A stretch of DNA of 64,000 nucleotides from Caulobacter flavus (GTDB lineage Bacteria > Pseudomonadota > Alphaproteobacteria > Caulobacterales > Caulobacteraceae), in the NCBI RefSeq assembly GCF_003722335.1, contig NZ_CP026100.1, forward strand, positions 5,430,001 through 5,494,000, in the 5' to 3' direction. The translations under genes and the position numbers were made by a program. The notes beneath the pieces were generated by a model. The model saw only the letters and a program-made list of their open reading frames with translations. It was not told the origin of the DNA and searched no databases. Positions 40,532-48,581 of the stretch are shown here, piece by piece. Position 1 is the stretch's first letter; the number at the start of each line of letters is the position of its first letter.

Positions 40532-40735
40532 TCAGCCCTTCCGCATCCGCCGCGCATAGGGCAGCGCGAACAGATAGAGCCCCGAGACCAGCAGCAGAAT
40601 CAACGGGATCAGGGCCAGCAGGCCCATCCACGCGGGCGGCTGCCCCTTCGTGCTCATCACCGCGATATAGGTCAGCACGCCCAGGGTGAAGGCGATGGAG
40701 AGCCAGCGATGGCTCTGGCGGATGAAGCCGCTCAT
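40532..40735 (-). CDS. Small two-helix membrane protein (67 aa)
   Basis: Two hydrophobic helices (WLSIAFTLGVLTYIAVM and WMGLLALIPLILLLVSGLYLFALPY) with a basic C-terminus ARRMRKG. AGGGAGGA lies five bases before the ATG. It is located between SRPBCC and DUF1801 genes on one strand with short spacing. It resembles small membrane proteins of arsR-SRPBCC cassettes; function unknown. Confidence 0.8.
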   Translation of the reverse strand: MSGFIRQSHRWLSIAFTLGVLTYIAVMSTKGQPPAWMGLLALIPLILLLVSGLYLFALPYARRMRKG

Positions 40736-40776
40736 GGTGTCCTCCCTTTGTTTTCTTGGCTGCGTGGTCCTCGCCC

Positions 40777-41196
40777 CTAAGCTTCCTTCGCCAGCAGGTC
40801 GTCCAGCTTGTCGAAGAAGCTCTTCCAGCCGGCGTGGGCGCCGCCGTAGGCCTGCGTCTGGTCGGGGCGGAAGCCGGCCTGCTCCATGCGCAGGCGCGTG
40901 CCGTCGGCGGTGGGCGTGAGGGTGAAGGTCACCACGCTCTCCAGCGCATAGGCCGGGTCCTCGTGGGCGAAGTCCCAGCGATAGGCCAGCGCGCGACCCG
41001 GCTCGAGGGTCAGGACCTCGCAGTCCAGCGTCCCGCCCCACTCGCCCTTCAGCTGGAAGCGATGGCCGACCTTGGGGGCGAAGTCGTTCTTCATCAGCCA
41101 TTCCTCGATCAGGTGCGGCTGGGTCAGGGCCCGCCACAGCTTTTCCGGGGGATGCGGGAATTCCCGCTCGACGACGGCGGTGCGGGTCTCGGTCAT
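40777..41196 (-). CDS. SRPBCC (AHSA1-like) domain protein
   Basis: 139-residue START/AHSA1-fold protein: VEREFPHPPEKLWRALTQPHLIEEWLM, then the beta strands GTLDCEVLTLEPGRALAYRW and the final helix GWKSFFDKLDDLLAKE. These form hydrophobic cavities for small ligands. Its start overlaps the ArsR stop (ATGA), a widespread arsR-SRPBCC pairing. Confidence 0.88.
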   Translation of the reverse strand: MTETRTAVVEREFPHPPEKLWRALTQPHLIEEWLMKNDFAPKVGHRFQLKGEWGGTLDCEVLTLEPGRALAYRWDFAHEDPAYALESVVTFTLTPTADGTRLRMEQAGFRPDQTQAYGGAHAGWKSFFDKLDDLLAKEA

Positions 41197-41516
41197 TGGT
41201 CCATCCTGTTCAGAAGGTCCTCGAGGGCGTCGAACCGTCCCTCCCAGAACCGCGCCATGTCCTTGGTCCAGTCCGCCAGCGGCCCCAGGGCCGCCGTGCG
41301 CGGGCTGTAGTGGGTCTGCCGGCCCTCGTGCCGGTCGGCGACCAGTCCGGCCGCCTTCAGCGCCGCCAGGTGCTTGGACACCGCCGGCTGCGACACCCCC
41401 GCCGTCGCCGTCAGCGCCCCCACCGTCTGCTCGCCCTCGCGGCACAGCCGCTCGAACAGGGCCCGACGGGTCGGGTCGGCCAGGGCGCGGAACAGGAGGT
41501 CGGCCTGGGTTTCCAT
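41193..41516 (-). CDS. ArsR-family transcriptional regulator
   Basis: 107-residue winged-helix repressor: ALADPTRRALFERLCREGEQTVGALTATAGVSQPAVSKHLAAL holds the recognition helix, and LVADRHEGRQTHYSPRT is the wing. The metal-binding ELCVCDL motif is absent, so it senses something else. It leads an operon with SRPBCC, a small membrane protein and two DUF1801 genes. Four ATAACT/GAGTTAT half-sites start 12 bases upstream and are the likely operator. Confidence 0.92.
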   Translation of the reverse strand: METQADLLFRALADPTRRALFERLCREGEQTVGALTATAGVSQPAVSKHLAALKAAGLVADRHEGRQTHYSPRTAALGPLADWTKDMARFWEGRFDALEDLLNRMDQ

Positions 41517-41527
41517 GGCGGAGATTG

Positions 41528-41569
41528 ATAACTCGTGAGCTATGAGTTATTTCATAACTTTAGAGTTAT
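41528..41569. promoter_or_regulatory. Operator array before arsR
   Basis: Half-sites ATAACTC (41528-41534), GAGTTAT (41544-41550), ATAACTT (41554-41560) and GAGTTAT (41563-41569) form two inverted pairs. They lie in an AT-rich patch immediately upstream of the arsR start. Autorepression by the ArsR protein is the simplest reading. Confidence 0.65.
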
Positions 41570-41608
41570 GGGTTCGTCAATGGGGAAATGGATGACAGCC
41601 GCACCTCC

Positions 41609-41762
41609 CCCCTCCGGCTCGTTCCTCCAGACGCTCCCCCTGAAGGGGAGCTGTCGGCGAAGCCGACTGAGGGGGAAGAGACTGCTGGTGTCGGGGTGTT
41701 CTGACCTCATCAGGGACTTCCCCCTCCGGCCCTTCGGGCCACCTCCCCCTTCAGGGGAGGGT
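41609..41762. repeat. GC-rich dispersed intergenic repeat, rearranged copies
   Basis: Contains CTCCCCCTGAAGGGGAGCTG with a GGCGAAGCCGACTGAGGGGG segment, then CCCTCCGGCCCTTCGGGCCACC and CCCCCTTCAGGGGAGG. It has the same building blocks as the copies at 11710 and 52191 in a different order. Palindromic pieces could form several hairpins. Confidence 0.55.
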
Positions 41763-42298
41763 CTTTGGCCACGGCTTTTCAGCCTCGCGCTTTCGCTGCG
41801 ATGGTGAGTGGAGAGGGCGCGGGGCGTCCGGGCCTCGCCCGGATGTGTTTGTTTCAATTACCGTTTCGACGAAGCTTAGACGCCCCGCGCGATCGTTATT
41901 CCTCAGGCCGGGGCGCGCAGGCCTCTTCCGCCTTGTGCCCCTTCCCCACGCAGAGCTCCCCGTTTCATGACGGCCAGGAGTGCGTGCTAGGCGCGGACCC
42001 TTGGGCGGGCGGGAGCCTATTTAGGCAAGCTCCCGATGGATGGGTTTACGTCCCCCATCCTCATTTAAGCCTTCAGGCCCGGCTCTCGCCGCTCCCTCAG
42101 CCCCGCTCGATCGCATCCGCGTCGCCGCTTCGGGCCGGATCCTTGCGCCCTCTCCCTGCGACGGGATGCAGTGATTATGCGGGCGGTCTGGATCCGTCTG
42201 ATCCAGCAGCGTGAGAAAGTTGCAAGAAGTTGAGATCGTTCAGGTCTTTTCGCTGAACGCAGAGGATGGACGGGGCTGGATCCTCGTCCGCCTTCTTC
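41763..42298. other. Non-coding region of unclear content
   Basis: No believable protein gene. It includes a perfect 12-base inverted repeat, GCGCGGGGCGTC (41817-41828) with its complement at 41879-41890, a GCCTATTTAGGC hairpin near 42025, and a GGATGGG/CCCATCC hairpin near 42045. The density of complementary segments would suit a structured RNA, but I cannot match it to a known family by eye. Confidence 0.35.
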
Positions 42299-42506
42299 TC
42301 CCTTCCCCCTCGATGGGGGAAGGGCCGGGGTTGGGGTGGCTGCGGCGGTCGGTCCTGATGCGGCGTGGAGGCGGAACGGCCGCGTCACCCCCATCCCAAC
42401 CCTTCCCCCATCGAGGGGGAAGGGCTTTTTCGGCCGGCATCTCGGAAGCTGAAACCGCCCCCCCTCCGTCGCCTTTGGCGACACCTCCCCCAGAGGGGGA
42501 GGATCT
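42299..42506. repeat. GC-rich intergenic repeats
   Basis: CCCTTCCCCCTCGATGGGGG near 42300 and its reverse complement near 42405 bracket a 100-base spacer, each followed by GGGTTGGGGTG or its complement. A piece of the dispersed 11710-type repeat (TTTGGCGACACCTCCCCCAG) ends the block close to the liuA stop codon. Confidence 0.55.
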
Positions 42507-42511
42507 TAAGG

Positions 42512-43672
42512 CTACGCCCCGACGAGCTCGCGGCCGATCAGGTAGCGGCGGATTTCGTTGGTGCCCGCGCCGATGTCGTAGAGCTTGGCGTCGCGCAGCA
42601 GGCGCTCGACCGGCCACTCCTTGGTGTAGCCGGCGCCGCCGAGGGCCTGGATGGCTTCCAGCGACACCTTCACGGCGTTCTCGCTGGCCATCAGGATCGC
42701 GCCGGCGGCGTCGAAGCGGGTGGTCTTGCCGGCGTCGCAGGCGCGGGCGACGGCGTAGACGTAGGCGCGGGCCGAGTTCAGGGCCACGTACATGTCGGCG
42801 ACCTTGCCCTGCATCAGCTGGAACGAGCCGATCGCCTGGCCGAACTGCTTGCGGTCGCGCACATAGGGCAGCACGTAGTCGAGGCAGGCCTGCATGATGC
42901 CAAGCGGGCCAGCGCTGAGCACGGCGCGCTCGTAGTCGAGGCCGCTCATCAGCACCCCGACGCCGCCGCCCACCGGGCCCATGACGTTTTCCTCGGGGAT
43001 CTCGCAGTCCTCGAACACCAGCTCGGCGGTGTCGCTGCCGCGCATTCCCATCTTGTCCAGCTTCCTGGAGACGCTGAACCCCTTCATGCCCTTCTCGACC
43101 AGGAAGGCGGTGATCCCCCGGCTGCCCTCGCCGGTCTTGGCGTAGACCACCAGCACGTCGGCGTGCGGGGCGTTGGTGATCCAGAACTTGGTCCCGTTCA
43201 GCACGTAGCGGTCGCCGACCTGCTCGGCGCGCAGCTTCATCGAGACGACGTCGGAACCGGCGCCGGCCTCGCTCATCGCCAGGGAGCCCACATGCTCGCC
43301 GCTGATCAGCTTGGGCAGATAGCGCTGCTTCTGCTCGGGCGTGGCCCAGCGGCGGATCTGGTTGACGCAGAGATTGGAGTGCGCGCCGTAGGACAGGCCT
43401 ACCGAGGCCGAGGCCCGGGAGATTTCCTCCATCGCCACCACGTGCTCGAGATAGCCCAGGCCAAGCCCGCCGAACTCCTCCTCGACCGTGATGCCATGCA
43501 GGCCAAGGTCGCCCATCGGAACCCACAGCTCGCGCGGGAAGGCGTTGGTCTCGTCGATCTTCGCCGCCAGGGGCGCGATCTTGTCGGCGGCGAAGCGGGC
43601 CGTGGTTTCACGAATCGCGTCGGCCGTCTCGCCGAGCGCGAAGTCCATCGAGGGTGCGGTTTGCAGCGTCAT
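42512..43672 (-). CDS. liuA: Isovaleryl-CoA dehydrogenase
   Basis: 386-residue FAD acyl-CoA dehydrogenase that oxidises isovaleryl-CoA to 3-methylcrotonyl-CoA in leucine degradation. The N-terminus MDFALGETADAIRETTARFA, SASVGLSYGAHSNLCVNQI, AMSEAGAGSDVVSMKLRAE, MGMRGSDTAELVFEDC and the C-terminal YDIGAGTNEIRRYLIGRE are typical of IVD; the GLDYERAVLSAGP loop carries the catalytic glutamate expected for this subfamily. ATG 43672 gives MTLQTAPSMDFAL. It stands alone, about 11 kb from liuB-liuC. Confidence 0.92.
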   Translation of the reverse strand: MTLQTAPSMDFALGETADAIRETTARFAADKIAPLAAKIDETNAFPRELWVPMGDLGLHGITVEEEFGGLGLGYLEHVVAMEEISRASASVGLSYGAHSNLCVNQIRRWATPEQKQRYLPKLISGEHVGSLAMSEAGAGSDVVSMKLRAEQVGDRYVLNGTKFWITNAPHADVLVVYAKTGEGSRGITAFLVEKGMKGFSVSRKLDKMGMRGSDTAELVFEDCEIPEENVMGPVGGGVGVLMSGLDYERAVLSAGPLGIMQACLDYVLPYVRDRKQFGQAIGSFQLMQGKVADMYVALNSARAYVYAVARACDAGKTTRFDAAGAILMASENAVKVSLEAIQALGGAGYTKEWPVERLLRDAKLYDIGAGTNEIRRYLIGRELVGA

Positions 43673-43689
43673 GCCGCAAGGCATAGCAC

Positions 43690-43724
43690 AAACGCCCGCC
43701 GATCAACGAGACCGGCGGGCGTTC
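43690..43724 (-). terminator. Hairpin after spmX
   Basis: AACGCCCGCCG (43691-43701) and CGGCGGGCGTT (43713-43723) form an 11-bp perfect stem. On the minus strand it is followed by TGTGCT, so the U-tract is weak. It lies 60 bases past the spmX stop and just upstream of liuA. Confidence 0.5.
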
Positions 43725-43783
43725 ATGCTCTTTTCTTCATCTATCCGGGGCGCCGCCGGCCTTTCAGGCACGGCGTTCGGCGA

Positions 43784-45064
43784 TCATTCCTCGTCGATGT
43801 CGGGCCCGCCCAGCTTGCGCAGCAGCAGATAGGCCGAGACCGCGAAGCAGATCACGCCGATGACGCTGGCGCCCCAGCCGAACATGCGCACGGCGGTCAG
43901 GCCGGGATCGGAGGCCACCGACAGGTTCCACAGCACGCCGCCGCCGAACAGGGCCAGGCCCAGCAGGCCCAGGCTGACCAGCAGGCTGCCGCCGCCGAAG
44001 GCCGGCTGCTCGGGCGGGTTCAGCGGCACGTCCAGGGTCTGGATGTCGACCTCGGCGCCGCTGGTCGAGAAGCCGCCCAGATTGAACGGCGAACGCGTCG
44101 GCTCGCGGGCGGTCTCGAACAGGGTCGGCTCGACCGGAGTCTGCACCTGAACCTGGGGCGCGGCCGGCGGATCGGGCACGAACAGCGGGGCCTGGGCCGG
44201 AACCGGCTCCTCGGGCGTCAGGCGGAAGGGCTCCAGGGTCGGCGGGGCCTCGACCGGCGCGTGCAGCACCGACGCGGGCTCGGCGGCGGCCACGGGGGCC
44301 GCCGGCGGCTCGGGCATGGCCAGGTCGGGCGTGGGCGCGGGCTTGGAAGCCGGGCGGACCGGCTCGTCGGCCAGTATGGCTTCCAGGCGGGCGCTGACGG
44401 CCGCGGCGGCCTGCTGGCTGGCGCTGGGGCCGTCCTCTTCCGGCACGGCCGGCGTCAGGGGCGCGGCGCCCTCCTCGCGCTCGGCGATCGCCTTGTCGCC
44501 CTCCAGGCGGGCCGAGACGGCGGCCGGGGTCTGTTTCGGAACGGCGCAGCTGGCGTCGTAGTCGACCTTGGGGCGCAGCACCGGGCTGGGCGCGGGCACC
44601 CACTGGCCGTCCGGCGGGGTCAGGAACAGGGTCTTCTCGGCGGCGCGGCGGCGCACCAGGGCGTCGATGACGATCCGCTCGCCCTCGAAGTCGGCCTTGC
44701 GCCACATCTCCATGGCGCAGGCGGCCTGCAGCAGCGAGCCCTCGTTGATCCGGCGCAGCACGCCCGAGCGCATGAAGTTCTCGGTCCCGATGTTGAACGC
44801 AAAGCACGTCAGGGCGTCGAACTGGTTCTGGTTCAGCGGGGCGTAGGTATGCTCGTTCACCGCGTGGGCCACGGTGATCAGATCGTAGAGCAGCAGGGCC
44901 TCGGCGTCCTGTTCCGAGACGGTCGCGCCGCCCCGGGCGGTCAGGGTGTGCCCGTAGCCGATCGTCCAGCGGCCGTCGGGCAGCTGGGCGGCTTTCTGCC
45001 GATAGCCCTCGAACCTCTTGATGAGATCGACGGCGGCGCGGGAGACCTGATGACGCGGCTTCAT
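43784..45064 (-). CDS. spmX: SpmX-type polar muramidase-like protein
   Basis: 426-residue polar protein. The N-terminal GH24 lysozyme-like domain (about 1-150) has the active-site glutamate E19 in IKRFEGYRQ and the substrate motif GRWTIGYGHTLTARGGA. A long acidic, proline-rich linker (about 160-360) is followed by two membrane helices (LLVSLGLLGLALFGGGVLW and VIGVICFAVSAYLLL) and an acidic tail. This is the SpmX layout; in C. crescentus SpmX recruits and activates the kinase DivJ at the stalked pole. ATG 45064 gives MKPRHQVSRAAVDL. The next gene upstream on the strand is mgtE. Confidence 0.93.
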   Translation of the reverse strand: MKPRHQVSRAAVDLIKRFEGYRQKAAQLPDGRWTIGYGHTLTARGGATVSEQDAEALLLYDLITVAHAVNEHTYAPLNQNQFDALTCFAFNIGTENFMRSGVLRRINEGSLLQAACAMEMWRKADFEGERIVIDALVRRRAAEKTLFLTPPDGQWVPAPSPVLRPKVDYDASCAVPKQTPAAVSARLEGDKAIAEREEGAAPLTPAVPEEDGPSASQQAAAAVSARLEAILADEPVRPASKPAPTPDLAMPEPPAAPVAAAEPASVLHAPVEAPPTLEPFRLTPEEPVPAQAPLFVPDPPAAPQVQVQTPVEPTLFETAREPTRSPFNLGGFSTSGAEVDIQTLDVPLNPPEQPAFGGGSLLVSLGLLGLALFGGGVLWNLSVASDPGLTAVRMFGWGASVIGVICFAVSAYLLLRKLGGPDIDEE

Positions 45065-45176
45065 CGCGAGAAACGACCCAATTTGAAACAGGGGCGGATG
45101 CCCTCGCCTCGTCCCGCGCAAGACTGGCGCCGCTCGGTGTCGTTTCTCCCCGGGCCGGGGAAAATAATCGCCAGGT

Positions 45177-46619
45177 CTAGTTGAACAGCAGCGCCGCGAT
45201 CAGCAGCACCGAGAAGAAGCCCGCGAAGTCGGTCAGGAAGGTCACGAAGATCGACGACGACACCGCCGGGTCGCGGCCCATCTTCTCCAGGGCCAGCGGC
45301 GCCAGGATGCCGCCGACGGCGGCGGTGAAGATGTTGACCACCAGCGCCAGGGCGACGGTCAGTGACAGCTTGGGATTGTCGTAGAACACATAGACCGCCG
45401 CCCCCATGACAATCGCCAGGGTGAGGCCGTTCATGACGCCGACCAGCAGTTCGCGCATGACGATGCGGGTGGCGTTGGCCGCGGTCAGCTCCTTGCTCGA
45501 CAGGGCGCGCACCGCCACGGCCAGCGTCTGGGTGCCGGCGTTGCCGCCCAGCGACGAGACGATCGGCATCAGCACCGCCAGGGCCACCAGCTTGGAAATC
45601 TCGGCCTGGAACAGCGCGATGCCCGAAACCGAGATGGTCGCGGTCAGGAGGTTCAGCAGCAGCCACGGCAGCCGTGAGCGCACGATCTCGACGACGCTGG
45701 CGTCGCGGCCGACGTCCGACACGTTGGCCAGGGCGAGAATGTCTTCCTGGGCTTCCTCGCGGATGACGCCGACGATGTCGTCGACGGTGATCTGGCCCAC
45801 CAGCCGCCCGCCGGCCTCGACGACCGGGGCGCTGATCAGGTGGTACTTGTCGAAGATGTAGGCCACCTCCTCCTGGTCCATGTCGACGGTGATCTCGGTC
45901 ACCGGCTCCATGATCTCGGCCAGGGGGGTCTCCAGCTTGCTGGTCAGCAGCAGGCTGATCGGCAGGGCGCCGACGGGCGTGTAGGACGGGTCGACCACGT
46001 AGACGTCGAAGAACAGCTCTGGCAGGCTGTCGCCCGACTGGCGCACATGCTCGATCGTGTGGCCCACGGTCCAGAACTGCGGCGCGGCCAGGAACTCGCG
46101 CTGCATCAGGCGGCCGGCGGTCTCGTCCTCGTAGGACAGGGTGGTCTCGATGGCCGCCCGGTCGGTCTCGCCCATGGCCGCCAGCACCTGGAAGCGCTTG
46201 GTGTCGTCCAGGTCGTCGATGACGTCGGCGGCGTCGTCGGTGTCCAGCTCCTCCAGCGCGCGGGCCAGGGTGACCGACGGGGTCGCCTCCAGCACCTCCT
46301 CACGGATGTTGTCCTCGAGTTCGGAGATGATCTCGCCCAGGGCGTGGGGCGCCAGGACGGGGATGACCTCCTCGCGGTAGGCGGCCGACAGGAAGCCCAT
46401 CAGGTCGGCGACGTCGGCGGGATCCAGCGCCCCGACCAGTTCGGACAGGCGCGCGGTGTCGCCGCGATCGGCCGCGTCGACCACCATTTCCACGTAGTCG
46501 GGCTTGAGGGCGTAGTCGTCGCCGAGCGCCAGGTCCTCGAGATCCTCGACGACCTCGGGCTCGGGAATGGACAGGGCGTGGCGCGCGTCTTCGCTCAGGT
46601 CGGTTGTTTCCCGGGTCAT
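45177..46619 (-). CDS. mgtE: Magnesium transporter MgtE
   Basis: 480-residue Mg2+ channel of the inner membrane. An N-terminal MgtE domain (ALDPADVADLMGFL, EELDTDDAADVIDDL) is followed by two CBS domains (FFDVYVVDPSYTPVGAL, YHLISAPVVEAGGRLVGQITVDD) and five membrane helices including LMPIVSSLGGNAGTQTLAVAVRAL. CBS domains gate the channel by sensing cytosolic Mg2+. AGGAGG lies five bases before the ATG. No M-box riboswitch is visible upstream. Confidence 0.96.
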   Translation of the reverse strand: MTRETTDLSEDARHALSIPEPEVVEDLEDLALGDDYALKPDYVEMVVDAADRGDTARLSELVGALDPADVADLMGFLSAAYREEVIPVLAPHALGEIISELEDNIREEVLEATPSVTLARALEELDTDDAADVIDDLDDTKRFQVLAAMGETDRAAIETTLSYEDETAGRLMQREFLAAPQFWTVGHTIEHVRQSGDSLPELFFDVYVVDPSYTPVGALPISLLLTSKLETPLAEIMEPVTEITVDMDQEEVAYIFDKYHLISAPVVEAGGRLVGQITVDDIVGVIREEAQEDILALANVSDVGRDASVVEIVRSRLPWLLLNLLTATISVSGIALFQAEISKLVALAVLMPIVSSLGGNAGTQTLAVAVRALSSKELTAANATRIVMRELLVGVMNGLTLAIVMGAAVYVFYDNPKLSLTVALALVVNIFTAAVGGILAPLALEKMGRDPAVSSSIFVTFLTDFAGFFSVLLIAALLFN

Positions 46620-46788
46620 GGGGACCTCCTGAACTTCAGGCGAGGCTCAAATGGCTGCGCGCGCGTGATCCGAATGATTGAAAGCCGAAGCTTGGCGGGC
46701 GGTTGCTCCCAAACCTTGGCCGAAAAATGGTTAGAGCGCGGAAGGCGATTCGGAAACCGAAGCCTGCCGCGCTCTACGCAAGTTCACC

Positions 46789-46873
46789 TGGTGCGGTCGA
46801 GAAGACTCGAACTTCCACGGGTTGCCCCACAGCGACCTCAACGCTGCGCGTCTACCAATTCCGCCACGACCGC
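46789..46873 (-). tRNA. tRNA-Leu (GAG)
   Basis: 85-nt class II tRNA on the minus strand with a long variable arm, anticodon GAG in the loop TTGAGGT, acceptor stem GCGGTCG/CGACCGC, T-arm AGTTCGAGTCT, A73 and an encoded CCA. Confidence 0.95.
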
Positions 46874-46963
46874 TCGTGGTGAGGCGCGGCAGGTAGCAAA
46901 CTGAATCGGCTTTGGGAAGAGGAGAGTTGCGACTTGCACGCCATTGCCACGCCAAGGCCGGGT

Positions 46964-47368
46964 TTATCTGGGGATAGCCTTGCGCTTGCGGAGCTTTTCC
47001 GGCTCGCCCTCGCCGATCTTCAGGATCAGGCCGCCGCGTACGAACCGCCCGGTGACAGGGTAGCTGTGGGGCGCGGGGCGCCCGTCCTGGTCGACGCTGC
47101 GCATGACGTAGGTGAACGAGAGGCGGTCGGCCTCGATCCTGGCCGGCAGGACTTCAGGATCGCTGCACACGCCCATGCAGTTCTCGAACACGACCGAGGG
47201 CTGGGCGCCGGTCCGCACCGTGACCCGCGCGCCCACATAGTCGTCGGCTTCGGCGATGTAGCGGACATTGTCGTAATGACCCGCATGACCCGCGCGATCC
47301 GGGGCCGCATGGGCCGTCCCGGCGACGAGCATCAGGGCGCAGGCAAGCGCGGAGGTCTGGAAACGCAT
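46964..47368 (-). CDS. Hypothetical secreted protein (134 aa)
   Basis: Starts MRFQTSALACALMLVAGTAHAAPD, a clear signal peptide with an AHA-A cleavage site, so the product is periplasmic. The mature part has one cysteine pair (ENCMGVCSDPEVLPARIE) and ends in a basic tail EKLRKRKAIPR. Its C-terminal half is beta-rich (SFTYVMRSVDQDGRP). It follows the FliN-like gene on the same strand by 42 bases. No family is recognised. Confidence 0.75.
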   Translation of the reverse strand: MRFQTSALACALMLVAGTAHAAPDRAGHAGHYDNVRYIAEADDYVGARVTVRTGAQPSVVFENCMGVCSDPEVLPARIEADRLSFTYVMRSVDQDGRPAPHSYPVTGRFVRGGLILKIGEGEPEKLRKRKAIPR

Positions 47369-47410
47369 GAGGCGCAGCTTGGCGTCGAAGCCGCGCCGGA
47401 GCAACGCCGC

Positions 47411-47662
47411 TCAGGCGCCGCCGGCCATGTAGTCGTAGACGTCGGCCGGGCCGGTCACCTGGATGGCGATGCGATCGTCGTTGATCTGGATCTCGCCCCG
47501 GGCGATCGGGTGATTGTTGGCCAGGATCCAGACCTCGTCGTTGGTCTTGGCGTCCAGCGGGATCACCGCGCCGCGGCCCATGCGCAGCAGTTGCTGCATC
47601 GGCAGGATCGAGCGGCCGAGCAGAACGGAGATCTCGACATTGACGGCGTTGACCTGGCTCAC
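47411..47662 (-). CDS. FliN/SpoA-domain flagellar switch-like protein (short)
   Basis: 83 residues made almost entirely of a SpoA domain: VNAVNVEISVLLGRSILPMQQLLRMGRGAVIPLD and VWILANNHPIARGEIQINDDRIAIQVTG match the C-terminal domain of FliN, including the hydrophobic patch. FliN forms the flagellar C-ring. It lacks the N-terminal extension of usual FliN (110 or more residues), and no flagellar genes are nearby. It is either the species' FliN or a paralogue. It is divergent from lipB. Confidence 0.85.
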   Translation of the reverse strand: MSQVNAVNVEISVLLGRSILPMQQLLRMGRGAVIPLDAKTNDEVWILANNHPIARGEIQINDDRIAIQVTGPADVYDYMAGGA

Positions 47663-47737
47663 GAACTAAGGCCCCTGGAACTGAAATTGCCGATCGCGGA
47701 GAAACCCGCGCCCCGGCCCATGCAAGACTAAGGCCGC

Positions 47738-48463
47738 ATGCTTGATCGCCCGTTAAACCTTGAAGACAAAGGCCTTCCCGATTTGTCGCGCCCGGACGGG
47801 GCGCCGGCGGGGTGGGCGGTTTCGACCGGCTACGTGCCCTACCCGGCAGCCGTTGCCGCCATGGAGGCCCGCGCGGCGGCCATCGCCGACGGCGCGGCGG
47901 GCGAACTGATCTGGTTGCTGGAGCACCCGCCGCTCTACACCGCGGGCGTCTCGGCCAAGACCGCCGACCTGCTCGATCCGGAGCGCTTTCCGGTGTTCGA
48001 GAGCGCGCGGGGCGGCCAGTTCACCTATCACGGCCCCGGCCAGCGGGTGGCCTACGTGATGCTGGACCTGACCCGGCGCGGGCGCGACGTGCGGGCTTTC
48101 GTCGCGGCCCTGGAGGCCTGGATCATCGACGCGCTGGCGGCCTTCAACGTCACCGGCGAGATGCGCGACGGACGCGTGGGCGTCTGGGTCGAGCGCAAGG
48201 GTCCCGGCTGGTCGCGCGAGGACAAGATCGCCGCCATCGGCGTCAAGCTGCGCCGCTGGGTCAGCTTCCACGGGATCAGCCTTAACGTGGAGCCGGACCT
48301 GTCGCACTTCTCCGGCATCGTGCCCTGCGGCCAGGTTGAGCACGGCGTCACCAGCCTAGTGGACCTGGGCCTGCCGGTGACGCTGGACGAGGCCGACGAG
48401 GCCCTGAAGGCCAGTTTCCGCAAGGTGTTCGGGGCGGTCGAGGACGCTGCCCCGCCGGTTTAG
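47738..48463 (+). CDS. lipB: Octanoyltransferase LipB
   Basis: 241-residue enzyme that moves octanoyl from acyl carrier protein to lipoyl domains, the first step of lipoate synthesis. Catalytic elements are visible: RGGQFTYHGPGQ (91-102, with His98), Lys170 in IGVKLRRWVSFHG and Cys197 in GIVPCGQV. The ATG at 47738 sits 75 bases from the divergent fliN-like start. An elaborate inverted repeat follows the stop codon. Confidence 0.95.
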   Translation: MLDRPLNLEDKGLPDLSRPDGAPAGWAVSTGYVPYPAAVAAMEARAAAIADGAAGELIWLLEHPPLYTAGVSAKTADLLDPERFPVFESARGGQFTYHGPGQRVAYVMLDLTRRGRDVRAFVAALEAWIIDALAAFNVTGEMRDGRVGVWVERKGPGWSREDKIAAIGVKLRRWVSFHGISLNVEPDLSHFSGIVPCGQVEHGVTSLVDLGLPVTLDEADEALKASFRKVFGAVEDAAPPV

Positions 48464-48470
48464 AGGCGTT

Positions 48471-48572
48471 GCGTCCTTCGAGGCTCGCCTACGGCTCGCA
48501 CCTCAGGATGAGGACACTATTGCACCGATATCCTCATCCTGAGGCGCCCGCGCAGCGGGCCTCGAAGGACGC
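48471..48572. repeat. Nested inverted repeat after lipB
   Basis: GCGTCCTTCGAGGC (48471-48484) pairs with 48559-48572, and CCTCAGGATGAGGA (48501-48514) pairs with 48531-48544, so the whole element can form a long cruciform. Its core CTCAGGATGAGG is shared with the repeats at 4537 and 56707. It lies between convergent lipB and the first DUF805 gene. Confidence 0.65.
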
Positions 48573-48581
48573 AAGACGTTT

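Noticed and set aside
46620..46788. M-box magnesium riboswitch before mgtE
   Set aside because: The stretch upstream of the mgtE start is short, ends in tRNA-Leu, and shows no M-box helices.
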